This document shows positions 26,616 to 37,597 of a DNA stretch of 64,000 nucleotides, one piece after another. The notes beneath the pieces are model-generated. The model did not search any database, was not told the DNA's origin, and saw only the letters and a list, made by a program, of their open reading frames with translations. Position 1 is the first letter of the stretch. Each line of letters starts with the position of its first letter. The position numbers and the translations under genes were made by a program. This stretch comes from Adiantum capillus-veneris (Eukaryota; Streptophyta; Polypodiopsida; Polypodiales; Pteridaceae), in the NCBI GenBank assembly GCA_014529385.2, contig CM043963.1:101164912-101228911 (forward strand). Reading direction: 5' to 3'.

Positions 26616-26878
26616 GTGTTTTAGTGTGTAAGAGTGTTCCATTGGTGTTAGGGTTAGTGTAAATTCCTTGCTTGTTTGTGGGTTGCTCTAACGATTCTCC
26701 TCTTTTGCGTCCTAGTTTGCTCTTAAACTAGGTGGTGCCCCTTGTGTAGTTGGGATTTGGATGTGGGTTTGTTGTTTGGTTTGTGTTGTGTTGTTCCCCA
26801 GCCCCATTGAGCAGCACGGGAGCCTTGAAGGGTGTCTAGAGGCCACTCTTCTTGTTGCCCGCCCAGGAACGCCTCAAA

Positions 26879-26896
26879 TTGGTGCCCCCACGGAGG
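26879..26896 (+). other. Putative primer binding site
   Basis: TTGGTGCCCCCACGGAGG begins two bases after the 5' LTR. The TGG start and position fit a tRNA-primed PBS. It is not the initiator-Met type, and the tRNA is not assigned. Confidence 0.6.
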
Positions 26897-26950
26897 ACGG
26901 CTTGTGTATTTTTGTGTAGAATCAACCTTTAGCATAGTCAAGTAGTTTGC

Positions 26951-27163
26951 ATGAATCACGAAAATTTGTATGATCCCTTCATTCCCATTGCAAGGCAAAA
27001 GGTACACATAATTGTTAGTACTAAGTTGCAATTTCAACGTGTCATTCGTAGAATTTTAGGTCCTCTTAGGTTGGCCGAGATAAACGCTTCAGTAAATCCT
27101 TTTATTTTGCCTCTCATTAGGTACGACCTTAGTTTGGACGTCTATATTTTTGTTTTGTTTTAA
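26951..27163 (+). CDS. Leader ORF 1, unknown 70-aa protein
   Basis: An ATG-started frame between the PBS and gag. The product has alternating hydrophobic and basic segments and ends in LPLIRYDLSLDVYIF. The next ORF (27185-27403) is clearly related to it, sharing the NP-ILPLI-Y-S-DV-IF pattern, so the two are a tandem duplication. Related Ogre/Tat elements may carry an extra ORF before gag, but I do not recognise this family. It could be a true small protein or a regulatory upstream ORF. Confidence 0.5.
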   Translation: MNHENLYDPFIPIARQKVHIIVSTKLQFQRVIRRILGPLRLAEINASVNPFILPLIRYDLSLDVYIFVLF

Positions 27164-27184
27164 GCATTAGGTCATGCATAGACC

Positions 27185-27403
27185 ATGGATAATGGCCCAG
27201 GAATAGAGGTTTTCCCCTTCCATTTCACTCCACACATTAGAATAAACATTGCAATTAGTAGGAAAATCCATTTTCAACAACGTATGGTGTTCATGTTTGG
27301 TGCCCAAAGAGTAGGAGAAATTCTCGCATCACCAAACCCTGTCATCCTACCTCTTATTGATTATCATAGGTCGTTTGATGTGAATATCTTTATTTTGTTG
27401 TAG
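27185..27403 (+). CDS. Leader ORF 2, unknown 72-aa protein, paralogue of leader ORF 1
   Basis: It follows leader ORF 1 by 21 bases and precedes gag by 84. Its C-terminal half aligns with leader ORF 1 (PVILPLIDYHRSFDVNIF against PFILPLIRYDLSLDVYIF), while the N-terminal halves differ more. Both frames being preserved after duplication hints at selection on the protein, but a recent insertion could also explain it. Confidence 0.5.
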   Translation: MDNGPGIEVFPFHFTPHIRINIAISRKIHFQQRMVFMFGAQRVGEILASPNPVILPLIDYHRSFDVNIFILL

Positions 27404-27487
27404 AATAGATTGCAAGCTAGATACATTATTGTGTAAATCTTTTTAAGAAAGAAAAACAAAAACGGGTGTCACTTTGAAATCAATTCA

Positions 27488-30400
27488 ATGGAAAGCCAAC
27501 GCCAAATGTTTGGGTATCCTCTTTTCTTTGGAGAGCCTGGAGAGGATGCTGAATTATTTTTAGCGAATTTCAAGATGTCTTGCCGTATAAAGAGGATAAT
27601 AACTGATCAAGAACGTGTAGAAATGTTTGAGGTGGTCCTTAGGAAAGATGCTAGCACTTGGTTTGACTCTTTGCCTGAGAAAGTTAAGGGGAATTACACA
27701 GAAGTTTTGAATCGTTTTAAGAGATACTTCTTTGATCCCCAAAACACTCAAAAACTATGGCAAGACATTGTTTCTCATAAGCAAAAAGACTTAGATGACT
27801 ACTACTTGTACAAGCAAGAGTTTCTACGTCTTTGGGCTCTATGGATATGAAATGTTGCTAACCCTGGTGATGGTGCAGAATTTCTAAAGAAGGAGAGGTT
27901 CATAGCCGGACTCTTTCCTGACCTTAAGGTAAAAGTTGAGGCGGGTGCACCTGCTACCTTTGATGCAGCTGAAACTAGGGCTGCTGAGAAATATAGGAAA
28001 CTCAAGTGCTTAAGGGGAGAGGTTCCAATAGAAGGTCTTAGACCCAAAGGTAAGTCACAAGCATCAACATCGAGGGAGCTTCCTGAGGTAACGGCGGAAG
28101 TAATTGAGAAGTTAAACGAATCTTTAAGCAGCCTGTCAATTCACCTTGCACAAGCTGTAGGTCCAAAGGGACAAGCAAAGAAGTCTGAAGAGCGAGATCC
28201 ACGACCTAGGAGAGTCTTGCAATGTTGGAATTGCGGAGAGTCTGGACATGGGATGTATAATTGTCCTTGGCCCCGTGGGGAGCCAGGGAGACCTAACTTG
28301 AATTACCCAGTGATTAATGCAGGAGAAGGAGCTGGTCAACAACCAAGGCTTCTACAAAGACCAAATGGACCAAGACCACCTCCACAAGGGGTAGAAGGAG
28401 TTCCACCTTTGCCAGATCCAAATGTGCATGTGGTAGAGGTGACAAACTCAAATGAGGTTGACATGGAAGCAAATGGCATTAAGCGTGGCCGAGGAAAAGG
28501 TAAAGAGAAAGAGGGTGTCCCATCACAGAGTGACCATGGAAAAGGCAAGAAGGCAAAGGAGACCAAGGAAGCTAAGAGGACTCGACGTCGTATCAATCTC
28601 CAAGACTTCCCTCTTGGACATGGTATGGCTCCATACAACCTGTTGGAAGACATGCGAGGTAAGGGTCTTGATATCTCATGGCCTCAGTTTCTTGCATTAT
28701 GCCCACAATTTAGGAGGGATTTAACAAAGGCAGTTAGCACTAGGAGAAAGGTAAAAGAGAGTTTTCCTGTTGTAAAAATTGCACATGCTGAAATGAACGA
28801 GGATATTACACATGTGCTAGATTGTTACATAAAAGGAAGATTGGTTAGGAAAGGTCTAGTGGATGGGGGTGCACAAATTTGCATTATGACAGAAGGGCTC
28901 ATGCAAAGACTAGGCATGCACATCCATGAGACACCTGAAATCAAAGTGAAAATGGCAAACAATAGCAAGGCTAGGTGCGTAGGCATTTGTAAAAATGTTT
29001 TTGTGGAGGCCTTTGGCATTAAGAAGGCAGTGGATTTCTATGTCATGTCTACCAAGGGAAATGGTTACCCATTTATCCTAGGAAGACCATGGCTAATGAA
29101 AATGCGAGCTTTGCAGGATTGGGAGAGTGGAAAGCTAATTTGCAGGAATGACAATCACAAGAAGGTTGTCTTTGACATGAAGGAGCAACGCCAAGAGGAG
29201 CTCCATGAAGAATCATCTCGAAGTGAGACGAAAGAAGATTGGACTGAAAACACTTCAGAAGAAGAAAGTAGCGGCAGCATTACTGAAGAGGAGTCCTCCA
29301 TTGAAGTCATGGGGGTAAGGTTTAAGCCAAGCAACCAAGAGACCTCTTGTCAAGGCTTGGAGGAGGTAGGTCCTCAAGAGAACGAAGGTGTTCAAGATGA
29401 AGGGATGCTGGAAGGTATGTTGTCTACAACACTTACAAAGGATGAAAGAGAGGAGTTCAAATGTGTGCTAAGGAAATTTCCAAGGCTTTTTGCTAAAGAC
29501 TACACCGATGTGCGTGGAGTAGATGTTGTTCAACACAAGATTGAGTTGAAGCCAGAGGCCACACCTAAGGCTCAAAAGCTACGAAGGCTAGGAGTCATTA
29601 AGGAGCAGGCTCTACTCAAGGAGGTAAGAAAGCTTCTAGCAGCAGGTTTCATTTATCCAGTGGAGAATTCAGAGTGGGTCTCTCCCGTTGTTGTCACTCC
29701 TAAGAAAAACGGCAAGTGGAGGGTGTGTGTGGATTATCGTCCACTTAATGAGGCAACAAAAAGAGATCACTTTCCCCTCCCATTTCAGGATGAGATACTA
29801 AATGAAGTAGCTGGTCATGAGAAGTACACTGTGTGTGATGGCTACTCGGGTTACTTTCAAATAGGTATCGCATTGGAGGATCAATTGAAAACAACCTTTA
29901 TCACTCCTTGGGGTTGTTATGCTTTTAGAGTCATGCCATTTGGCCTGACAAATGCTCCTACAACTTTCCAACGCTTCATGAACATGGTGTTTCAAGCATT
30001 CTTTGGAAAGTCCATTAGGGTTTTTATTGATGATTTTTGCATTTATAGCTCAAAATCATTGCATCTACAAAGGGTAGAAGAAGGTTTAAAGAAGCTCTAT
30101 GACATGGGAGGTCAACTCAACCCCGACAAGTGTCACATAGCTGAGGATGAAGTGATCTTGCTTGGTCACAAGGTTTCCTATAAAGGCATTGAGGTGGATC
30201 CTTCAAAGGCAAAGGCTCTTATTGAGCTCCCCTCACCCAAGAATCTCAAAGAGGTCATATCATTCATTCAAAAAGTGAAGTATATGTCACGCTTTATTCA
30301 CTTAGCTTCGGAGTTGCTTCATCCTTTGCAAAAGTTGACACAACAAGTAGAATTTGCATGGTCTGATGAGCTTGAAGAGTATTTTTGTAACATTAAAGTC

Positions 30401-32767
30401 ATTTTGTCAGAGCTACCAACACTCATGCCTCCTTGTTGGGAGTACACATTCTTTGTTAGCTCTAGTGTTGGAAGGGAAACAATTGGTGTTGTGTTGCTAC
30501 AACAAGATCCCCACAGTACAAGGATGCGACCCATCTACTTTGCTAGTAGGGTCATGAATGCTTTGGAGAGAGACTACACAGAAGCAGAACTCATGATGCT
30601 TTCTCTCATGTTTGCGGTGAGAAAGTTTAGATCCTACCTGCTACCAAAACCTTTTGTAATTCTCACTGCAGAAAATTTGTTCCCTTGGGTGTCATCCCAA
30701 ATGAATCTTAGTACTAGGATCTCAAAGTGGATTATGGAGTTGCAAGAGTTTCAATACTCTTTCAAGGTAGAAGATAGTGTGCGTGCACAATTGGCAGGGA
30801 TTCTCACTTATAGGGTGCATGAAAAGGAGATTAAGGTGCTTGAAGTAAAGACCCTACCATTGCCACCACCAAAAAGTATTCCTAATGCTTTTACCTTGTT
30901 CTTTGATGGAGCTTTTCGTCGAGCCACAGGAAAAGCAGGGGGAGGGCTAGTGTTGCTCAACCCAAGTGGAGAGGTGGTCATGAAAGAGAAGTTCAATCTA
31001 CCAAGTTCAGCTAGCAACAATGAAGCAGAATATGACACACTAATTCATGGTTTGAAGATGTGCATTGGCCTAGGGATACAACGCCTCATGGTAAAGGGAG
31101 ATGCACTTCTCATTGTTAAACAAATTTTAGGTATTTGGGCATGTAAGAATGAAAGCTTACGGACAAAAGTTCATGCCATTCGTAGATTGTTTAATCAATT
31201 TGAAGAAGTGCAACTATATCATATTCCTAGGAAACAGAATGAAGATGCCGATTTACTTGCACAGCAAGTAGTTACATGTGTTGAGAAAGAAGTGCAGGTC
31301 ATCATGGTGGCAGCAACTGTCAAGCAACCGAGATACCAGGGATTGGAGTCATTGACTCCCATTATTAGCTACATTTTGGAGGGCGAGTTTCCACAAGACT
31401 TCATGAAGGCTCAGAAGAGGAGACTCATGAAGAAGGCAAGCGCATATCTCTTCCTAGAAGGCTCCCTCTATCAAAGAGGGAGGGATCAAGTATGCAGAAG
31501 AGTACCAACTATTGAGGAAATTCCAGCCATTCTAAAAGGTTTGCATGAAGAAGCATGTGATGGTCATTTTGCCCAAGAATTAACTGTGAAGAAGATTTTG
31601 CTTGCGGGGTATGTTTGGCCAAGTCTGCATGTGGATGTCCAACATTGGTGTAAAAGTTGTCACAATTGTCAGGTAAATGGGAATAGAAGATTGGTTTATG
31701 GTCCAAGGCAAATCGTGCTTGCAAATGGACCGTTTGAAAAGTGGGGCATTGATGCTATGGGTCCTCTGCCTAGGACAAAAAATGGTAAACTCTACATTCT
31801 AGTGGCTGTAGACTATATGACTAGGTGGGTGGAAGCACAAAGTGTGGCAAAGGTAAATGAGAGGACAGTGAGAAAATTTGTCTACACTCACATTTGTTGT
31901 AGATTTGGCACACCTTTGGAGATTGTTTCTGATAATGGTCCAGGGTTTAGAAAGGGATTGCTCACAGAAGTCTGTGAAGAACTTCACATTCTACATCGTC
32001 ACAGTACACCCTACTATCCCCAATCAAATGGTTTGGTAGAAAAAGCTAATGGTGTCATTGCAGGCATCATTAGAAAGATGGTGAAAAACAAGACAAAGTT
32101 ATGGGATGACTTCTTGGATGGTGCCTTGTGGGCGTATCGAACCACATATAGGGAAGCCACGGAGTTCACACCATTTCACTTGGTCTATGGTCAAGAGGCT
32201 TTGCAACCAATTGAGCTAAACATTCCAACAATGCGACTTCATGGCAAATCAGCACAAGATGATCAAGAAGCATGGATGGATCGACTTCTTACCTTAGCTG
32301 AGCTTGAGTGGAAAAGAGAAGCAGCATACGAGTGCTATAAGAGGAAAGCCACACAGACAAAGGAGAAGCTTGACAAGAAACTGAAGGACAAAGGCATCAA
32401 TGAAGGAGATCTTGTGCTAAGGTATGACAATCGACTCGATAATCGTTTTGATGCCAAATTTGAAACAAGATGGCAAGGGCCATACATAGTCAAGAAGGCT
32501 TTCAATTCAAGTTACTATCAGCTTATGGACTTGAATCGTAAAGAGCACTCCAGGAAAGTAAACGGGTATCGCTTGAAGCCCTATTTGAGTCGCCTTCTAC
32601 CAAAGGATCTACCAAAGATCTGTCAAAAGGCCACTGTCTCATGTAAGTATTGTTACATGAAGCATGAGTGTAACTCTAGCCAAAATTCTGAGGGGCCAAA
32701 CAATAAAAATCTCGTCAAGGACTCTGAAGCACTCTCTTTGGAAAAGATGCTCTATGATGGTACATGA
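27488..32767 (+). pseudogene. Gag-Pol polyprotein of the Tat-like element, one in-frame TGA
   Basis: One register runs from ATG 27488 to the stop ending at 32767, broken only by TGA at 27848-27850 (codon 121, in gag). Residues counted from 27488: gag 1-240; CCHC knuckle CWNCGESGHGMYNC about 245-258; protease DGG near 459; RT with FIDD near 846-849; a gypsy-type RNase H at about 985-1105; a second RNase H at about 1138-1260; integrase with a zinc-binding HH-CC region near 1353-1394 and a D,D-35-E triad near residues 1422, 1482 and 1518. The first RNase H has SSS where DAS is expected and Ala for a later Asp, so it looks inactive. The second keeps D, E, D, D. The TGA follows ATA and precedes AATGTTGC. 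A CGA-to-TGA change would explain it. Short Glu/Ser-rich linkers separate protease and RT. A few reversions or a sister copy would make this autonomous. Confidence 0.92.
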
Positions 32768-32780
32768 ATATACCATCATC

Positions 32781-32795
32781 CAGGGGGAGGGCTAA
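32781..32795 (+). other. Polypurine tract
   Basis: CAGGGGGAGGGCTAA immediately precedes the 3' LTR start (TGATAGCC at 32796). This is the standard position for plus-strand priming. Confidence 0.85.
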
Positions 32796-35172
32796 TGATA
32801 GCCGTTTTTTCGGCTCTTTGTAATTGCCACAGTGAGTTACCTCACTCTACCAAAATCACCCAAACACTGTGGCTATCCCTACCATTTCACTCTACATAGG
32901 CGTGCGTGAGTCACGGGACTTTTCTCATATCTTCTTAAAAAACCCTCAATTAGCTAGTCATTGGGCTAGTTGAGCCAAAAAAATAAAAAATATAAAAAAT
33001 ATAAGTATATTATGGCCCATGCGTATGTAAATATTTCTTTGTATATAGGGCCTAAATAAAAGATTTTTTCATAATTATTTTGGTATTTATTTAAATATTT
33101 CTACCTAGGTGTGTGTTATTTATGCTCTGTACATTGCCTCACCATTACCACAATTTTTCTTACCATTTTTCATACTCTTTATTCCATATAGAAATATTTT
33201 CATGTAAGCTTCTCTTATATTTGGTGTAACTCCACCCCAACAAAAATCCAAAAAAACTAGTTTTATTTATGTGTATATTTTTTCACTATTGTGATTTTTC
33301 CCTTCCTACATCTATTTTGTTTTTTTTTCTAAAAAATTAGAACACTAAAAATATTTATCTTTTTATGGTAGCCTCATAATGAGAGAGATTTCTTTTGACC
33401 CCTTTATATTTTTTTCCACTTATATTATTTATATTTGACATGTACATATTTTTTAGACCCCTCAATATTTGATTTTCTTAGTTGTACTATTCACTTATAT
33501 CATAATCTCAACAATATCTTCAATTATAGACCTACCAAATAAGGTCAAGGGTAGGTGGCATGCATACATGCACTATGGAGGGCTCACTCTTGGAGGTATT
33601 CAAAAGAATCATCCAAAGAAGGACCGCACAAGGACCTTGTGCAATGGAAAAAAACGATCGGTTTTGCTGAATTTTTAAAGTTCACTTTCTCTCCGAATTT
33701 GAAAAGGTGATACAAACAAAAGTTGTAGCTCGTGGGCTGAACTTTTGCCTCAAATTTTTTCATATTTTTTTGAGCTACGAGCTGTGAGCTATGATTTTAT
33801 TAGTGGACCCCAGTTTTCCCATGCTATGTAGCCACACTCTCTCTTCCACTTTATCATTTTCCTCTTTCACACACACTTCTCCACTTACCATCCCCACCTC
33901 TCTCACCACTCCTCTCTGCACCCTACTCACCTTCTCCTCAACCTTGAAGAATAAGAGAAACCATGGTGAACTCATACCTCCCACACACAATTCCATTCCA
34001 AAATTGACCACCTAGTCTCATTTTTCCTCCTCCAATTTACCCATATCTATCAAAAAAACCACAAAATTCAGCCTCTTCTCTTAAAAGACAGCATCATGGT
34101 GGTTGATTACTCAGCTTCAATTACCTTGTCTCTCAAGGAAGGTCAAGAGTGGAGAAAAAATGTACCGTCAAAGCTAGTGGACCGTCAACAAGCGTCAAAA
34201 TTGGCCCTACTCAAGACACTTGGAGCATCAACCTTGTAAGAAATCCACCTTTTCTTACCTCTTAAGAGTTTTTCTTCCTTATTTGTATCCTACATAGATA
34301 CTCCCATTGTAAATATCCAATTCCATTTGTAAATTAATACTAACTCTACTAACACTAACCCACTATGGAAAGTCCTATCACCTCCATTTCTCTCCTCTCT
34401 CTTTCCCCACCAACTTCTTGATAATTCCAAGCAAAAGAAATTAGATAAATTGCTGAAAATCTAACCCAACCATGGTTAGAGGAGTAACCCTAGCCTTCAA
34501 AATTGCTATAAAAGGAGGGTGTAGCTAGCACAAAAGGGGGAGCCATAAGCAAGAGCACTATGCTATAGCTTGAGAAGCCAAGCTCAACCTCTCTAGAAGG
34601 AGCTCTTGAGTGGAAGCTCATTGTCTTATGCATGTGCATGTGTTGTAATAGGGGATTAGCAAGGGAACTCTATGCCATTGTAAGAGAGAGAGTGATAATT
34701 CAATTGAGAGTAGGAAATCTATCATTTCTCCTACTAGTGTAAGCCCAACATTTGCTGAATCAAGGAGGGTGGATTTGGACTAAGCTTGGATACTTTGTCT
34801 CCCTTCCAACGTGAAGTAATGGACAACAATGATGCGTAAGTGTCTTGGTGTTTTTTGTTAAGTTCTTGATAGCTTGTCTCTGGTGTTGTCATCAATCTAG
34901 CCATAAATCCCACATACTGTAAGAGGGCGACAGGGTGGAGAGGACTCCCCTGGCCTTGAGACAGTGATTGGGGTGGCTTTTCTTGTGATGTGTTGTGGTG
35001 AAATTTACGCAAGCTATGTTGAACAAATACTAATCTCACTTTGATTTGTCATGACAGATTCGTAAGAAGGTATTAATGCAACAAGCACCCCCTCCCCCTT
35101 TCTCTCTCTTTCTTAAATATATAGTTGTGTTTTGCTTGATCATTGCCGATACGTTTCAAAGCAGCCCGAGCA

Positions 35173-35266
<94 letters not shown>

Positions 35267-35526
35267 TGTTTTAGTGTGTAAGAGTGTTCCATTGGTGTTA
35301 GGGTTAGTGTAAATTCGTTGCTTGTTTGTGGGTTGCTCTAACGATTCTCCTCTTTTGCGTCCTAGTTCGCTCTTAAACTAGGTGGTGCCCCTTGTGTAGT
35401 TGGGATTTGACTGTGGGTTTGTTGTTTGGTTTGTGTTGTGTTGTGCCCCAGCCCCATTGAGCAGCACGGGAGCCTTGAAGGGTGTCTAGAGGCCACTCTT
35501 CTTGTTGCCCGCCCCGGACCGCCTCA
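32796..35526 (+). repeat. 3' LTR of the Tat-like element
   Basis: It has the same termini as the 5' LTR and matches it closely throughout. The main difference is the microsatellite block at 35174-35264, (CT)n then (AT)n, compared with pure (CT)n in the 5' copy. Confidence 0.95.
35174..35264. repeat. (CT)n-(AT)n microsatellite in the 3' LTR
   Basis: About 45 bp of CT and 46 bp of AT. The AT half is absent from the 5' LTR, so it arose after insertion or differs through template switching. Confidence 0.97.
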
Positions 35527-35743
35527 ATGGCTTGGCTGCATCAATTTTGAATGCTTCACATACCTCCAAGCACTTGTCCTTCAAGTAGTCGAGCATCCGT
35601 GTGTGTATCCATTTGGTGGAGAAATGATGCTCCACACTCTCCACACATAATGTGCTATGAAGAATGCTGATTACCTTTTTTTTAGCTTGGTTGGTATTTC
35701 TTTCCATTCTTCCATGAGGTGGTGACGAAATATCTACAAGCAA
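35486..35743 (-). pseudogene. Possible hAT transposase C-terminal remnant
   Basis: The minus strand reads VESVEHHFSTKWIHTRM and then LKDKCLEVCEAF. This loosely resembles the dimerisation region at the C-terminus of plant hAT transposases (a W/FS-x-IHTxxRNRL-like pattern). It runs into the Tat LTR edge, and removing the insertion extends the frame only a few codons to a stop in the left flank. The similarity is weak and was judged by eye. Confidence 0.3.
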
Positions 35744-35904
35744 AAGATGTGCATTGTAGTAGTCACCTTCCTACCATTCTCATTTTCCTAAATCTCACCA
35801 ATGATAGGGTCTATTATATAAGGGATTTCTATCCGTATGCCTTGATAGTATCAACAAAAAATTGCAACCATAGTCTTGGTAGTGGTGAGTCTAGGAGTGG
35901 CTAG

Positions 35905-36835
35905 CAGTGTGAGGCAAGGTGTGTCCTATGGTGTGAAAGTGAGAGTGATTGATTTTCTGGAGTAGATTGTGATTGTGTAGGAGGGTGTGGGAGCACCAAA
36001 AAATGGGGTAGGAATGGGTGCTTCTTGGCTATGAGGTGGTGTGGAAGCATTGGTGGTGCCACCACCATAACATCCACCTCTTCCACCATTGGAGAATTCG
36101 GCACCTACTCGGCCGGGGGGGGGGTCGTCACTATGTATAAATTGTGCATATCGTGCACATTCAAGAACTATTTCTAAAACTCCTTACATGTGAGTTTTTA
36201 ACAAATAAATACATTCTTTTTCTATTGAGTCTATTAAAAAAATTCCCATTTATTATATGATGCCCTTCTATATGTGAAAATGTGAGAAAAATAAAATTAA
36301 ATAATCCCTTCTAATGCACGCACGTGACAGTCACATGATTGTTAAGTGATCCCCCGAGGGCTTGTGATGTCTCACATGAGTTCTTGGTGGAGACAGATGA
36401 ATCAGAGTGCTATGATCACCTTGAAGATGTAGAGTATGAAGGTGATGATTGGTGTGAAGTGCCATCACTACGGTGGTAAGGTGATGATTGGTGTGAAGTG
36501 CCATTGTTGTGGTGGTAAGGTGAAGGGGATGGTCAGTGTGAAGAGCGGATGAGATGCTAAAAGCTCTTCCATGGCCCCCTGACTATATAGCCCATCATGT
36601 GTAAATCTGTGTGTATAGTGAAAAATGTGCAAAAAAAAGGAATAAATAAAAAAGAAAGTGCAAGAATGACACAAGGCCTACATAATAATCATGTAAGCTT
36701 AAAGTTAAAGCTATTTTACTTTCAACTCTAAAAAATTAGCACAACTTTGAATTACATCAATATTTTTAACTCGTTAGTTAGTGTTTCAAATACAATGTTT
36801 TTGCACTTTAAGCAACCCCTCTCATCTTGGCTTAA
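35905..36835. other. No gene recognised
   Basis: Short ORFs only. A run of ten G occurs near 36115. GGTGATGATTGGTGTGAAGTG repeats twice at about 36440-36500 as a small local duplication. Confidence 0.5.
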
Positions 36836-37177
36836 CTAAGCATAAATTCCTATATCTATGAAGAGTTCTCCCTCTAAAGACACATCCTCTAACTCATTCA
36901 TTCCTATCTCTGCATCCTTTAGACCTTCTTCTTGAATAGTTTGCCTTGGAGGTCCTTCAAGTATCTCCTCTTCATTACCCAAAGAGATTCCTCTTTTGGA
37001 GTTTTCACTTGGAGGCCTTGCAAGAATTATCTCTTCTTGGGCACTTTGTGGAACTTGAGCTTGAAGGGCTTGAATTTGTCTTTGAGACTCTTCTTGAAAA
37101 ATAGGGTTTCCCATTGCTTCTTGCAGCTTGTCAACAAGGTAGTTGAAAACTCTGAAACCATCATCAAATGTTACCAT
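36836..37177 (-). CDS. Unrecognised acidic 113-aa ORF
   Basis: An ATG-started minus-strand frame rich in Glu, Gln and Ile with a predicted helical N-terminal half (FNYLVDKLQEAM). It has no known motif. It could be an N-terminal gag fragment of an older element. There is no intron signal or partner exon to support a host gene. Confidence 0.25.
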   Translation of the reverse strand: MVTFDDGFRVFNYLVDKLQEAMGNPIFQEESQRQIQALQAQVPQSAQEEIILARPPSENSKRGISLGNEEEILEGPPRQTIQEEGLKDAEIGMNELEDVSLEGELFIDIGIYA

Positions 37178-37305
37178 GAGCCAAATCTAAGTTTTCAATA
37201 TTAATTACATTCTCCTGATCCTATTGGGCCATGATTAAATTTTCTTGTATGTGTATGCTAACTCTTTTCTTGGCACTTCCAAAACTCTGGCTACCACTCC
37301 TCTTA

Positions 37306-37594
37306 GGGTGAAAGCATGTTAACGTGTCGCACTTTTTGTGCTAGTTAGCATTTTCAAGTTAGCACATCTTTAAAAAGTTGGGCGTCCAATAAATCTTTTA
37401 CAAATAATATCAAAATTTGTCAGAGGTTGTACATTTGGATTCCTTGTTTCAAGAGCTTTCTACCCATATATCATACGTCATAGATCTTGGAGATGTAGCT
37501 CATGTTATTATACTAGTTAGAATACATCAACATTGTGCTAGTTAGCATTGTCCGAGACATGAAAAAGTGTGACACGTTAACATGCTTTCACCCC
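37306..37594. mobile_element. Tourist-like MITE (PIF/Harbinger type)
   Basis: A 289-bp element with inverted ends. The left end is GGGTGAAAGCATGTTAACGT and continues to GTCGCACTTTTT; the right end is its complement, with one extra terminal G and a GCGACA/GTGTGACA difference. TTA flanks both sides (37303-37305 and 37595-37597). A TTA duplication and GGG-starting ends are typical of Tourist MITEs. There is no coding capacity. GTGCTAGTTAGCAT occurs near both ends inside. Confidence 0.8.
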
Positions 37595-37597
37595 TTA

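Larger units (their letters stand above)
24165..26876 (+). repeat. 5' LTR of the Tat-like element
   Basis: Starts TGATAGCCGTTTTTTCGGCT and ends CGCCTCA. The U3 part holds a TATA box. A (CT)n tract at 26541-26612 lies near the 3' end. The right LTR matches with few changes, including an 8-base indel near 24205 (CTCACTCT extra on the right). Confidence 0.95.
24161..35530 (+). mobile_element. Nearly intact Tat-like Ty3/gypsy LTR retrotransposon
   Basis: The element runs from 24165 to 35526. LTRs start with TGATAGCC and end with GCCTCA, and ATGG immediately flanks both sides (24161-24164 and 35527-35530) as the target duplication. LTRs are 2712 and 2731 bp and differ by only scattered substitutions plus a microsatellite. 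Inside are a PBS, two small leader ORFs, a gag-protease-RT-RNaseH-aRNaseH-integrase frame and a PPT. The second, archaeal-like RNase H between RT and integrase is a hallmark of the Tat lineage. One TGA in gag is the only visible lesion of the long frame. The near-identical LTRs indicate a recent insertion. It disrupts older TE sequence. Confidence 0.93.

Noticed and set aside
26645..26660. TTAGGGTTAG as a telomere-like repeat (also near 35298)
   Set aside because: It is a single short match inside both LTRs of one retrotransposon, not a tandem array.
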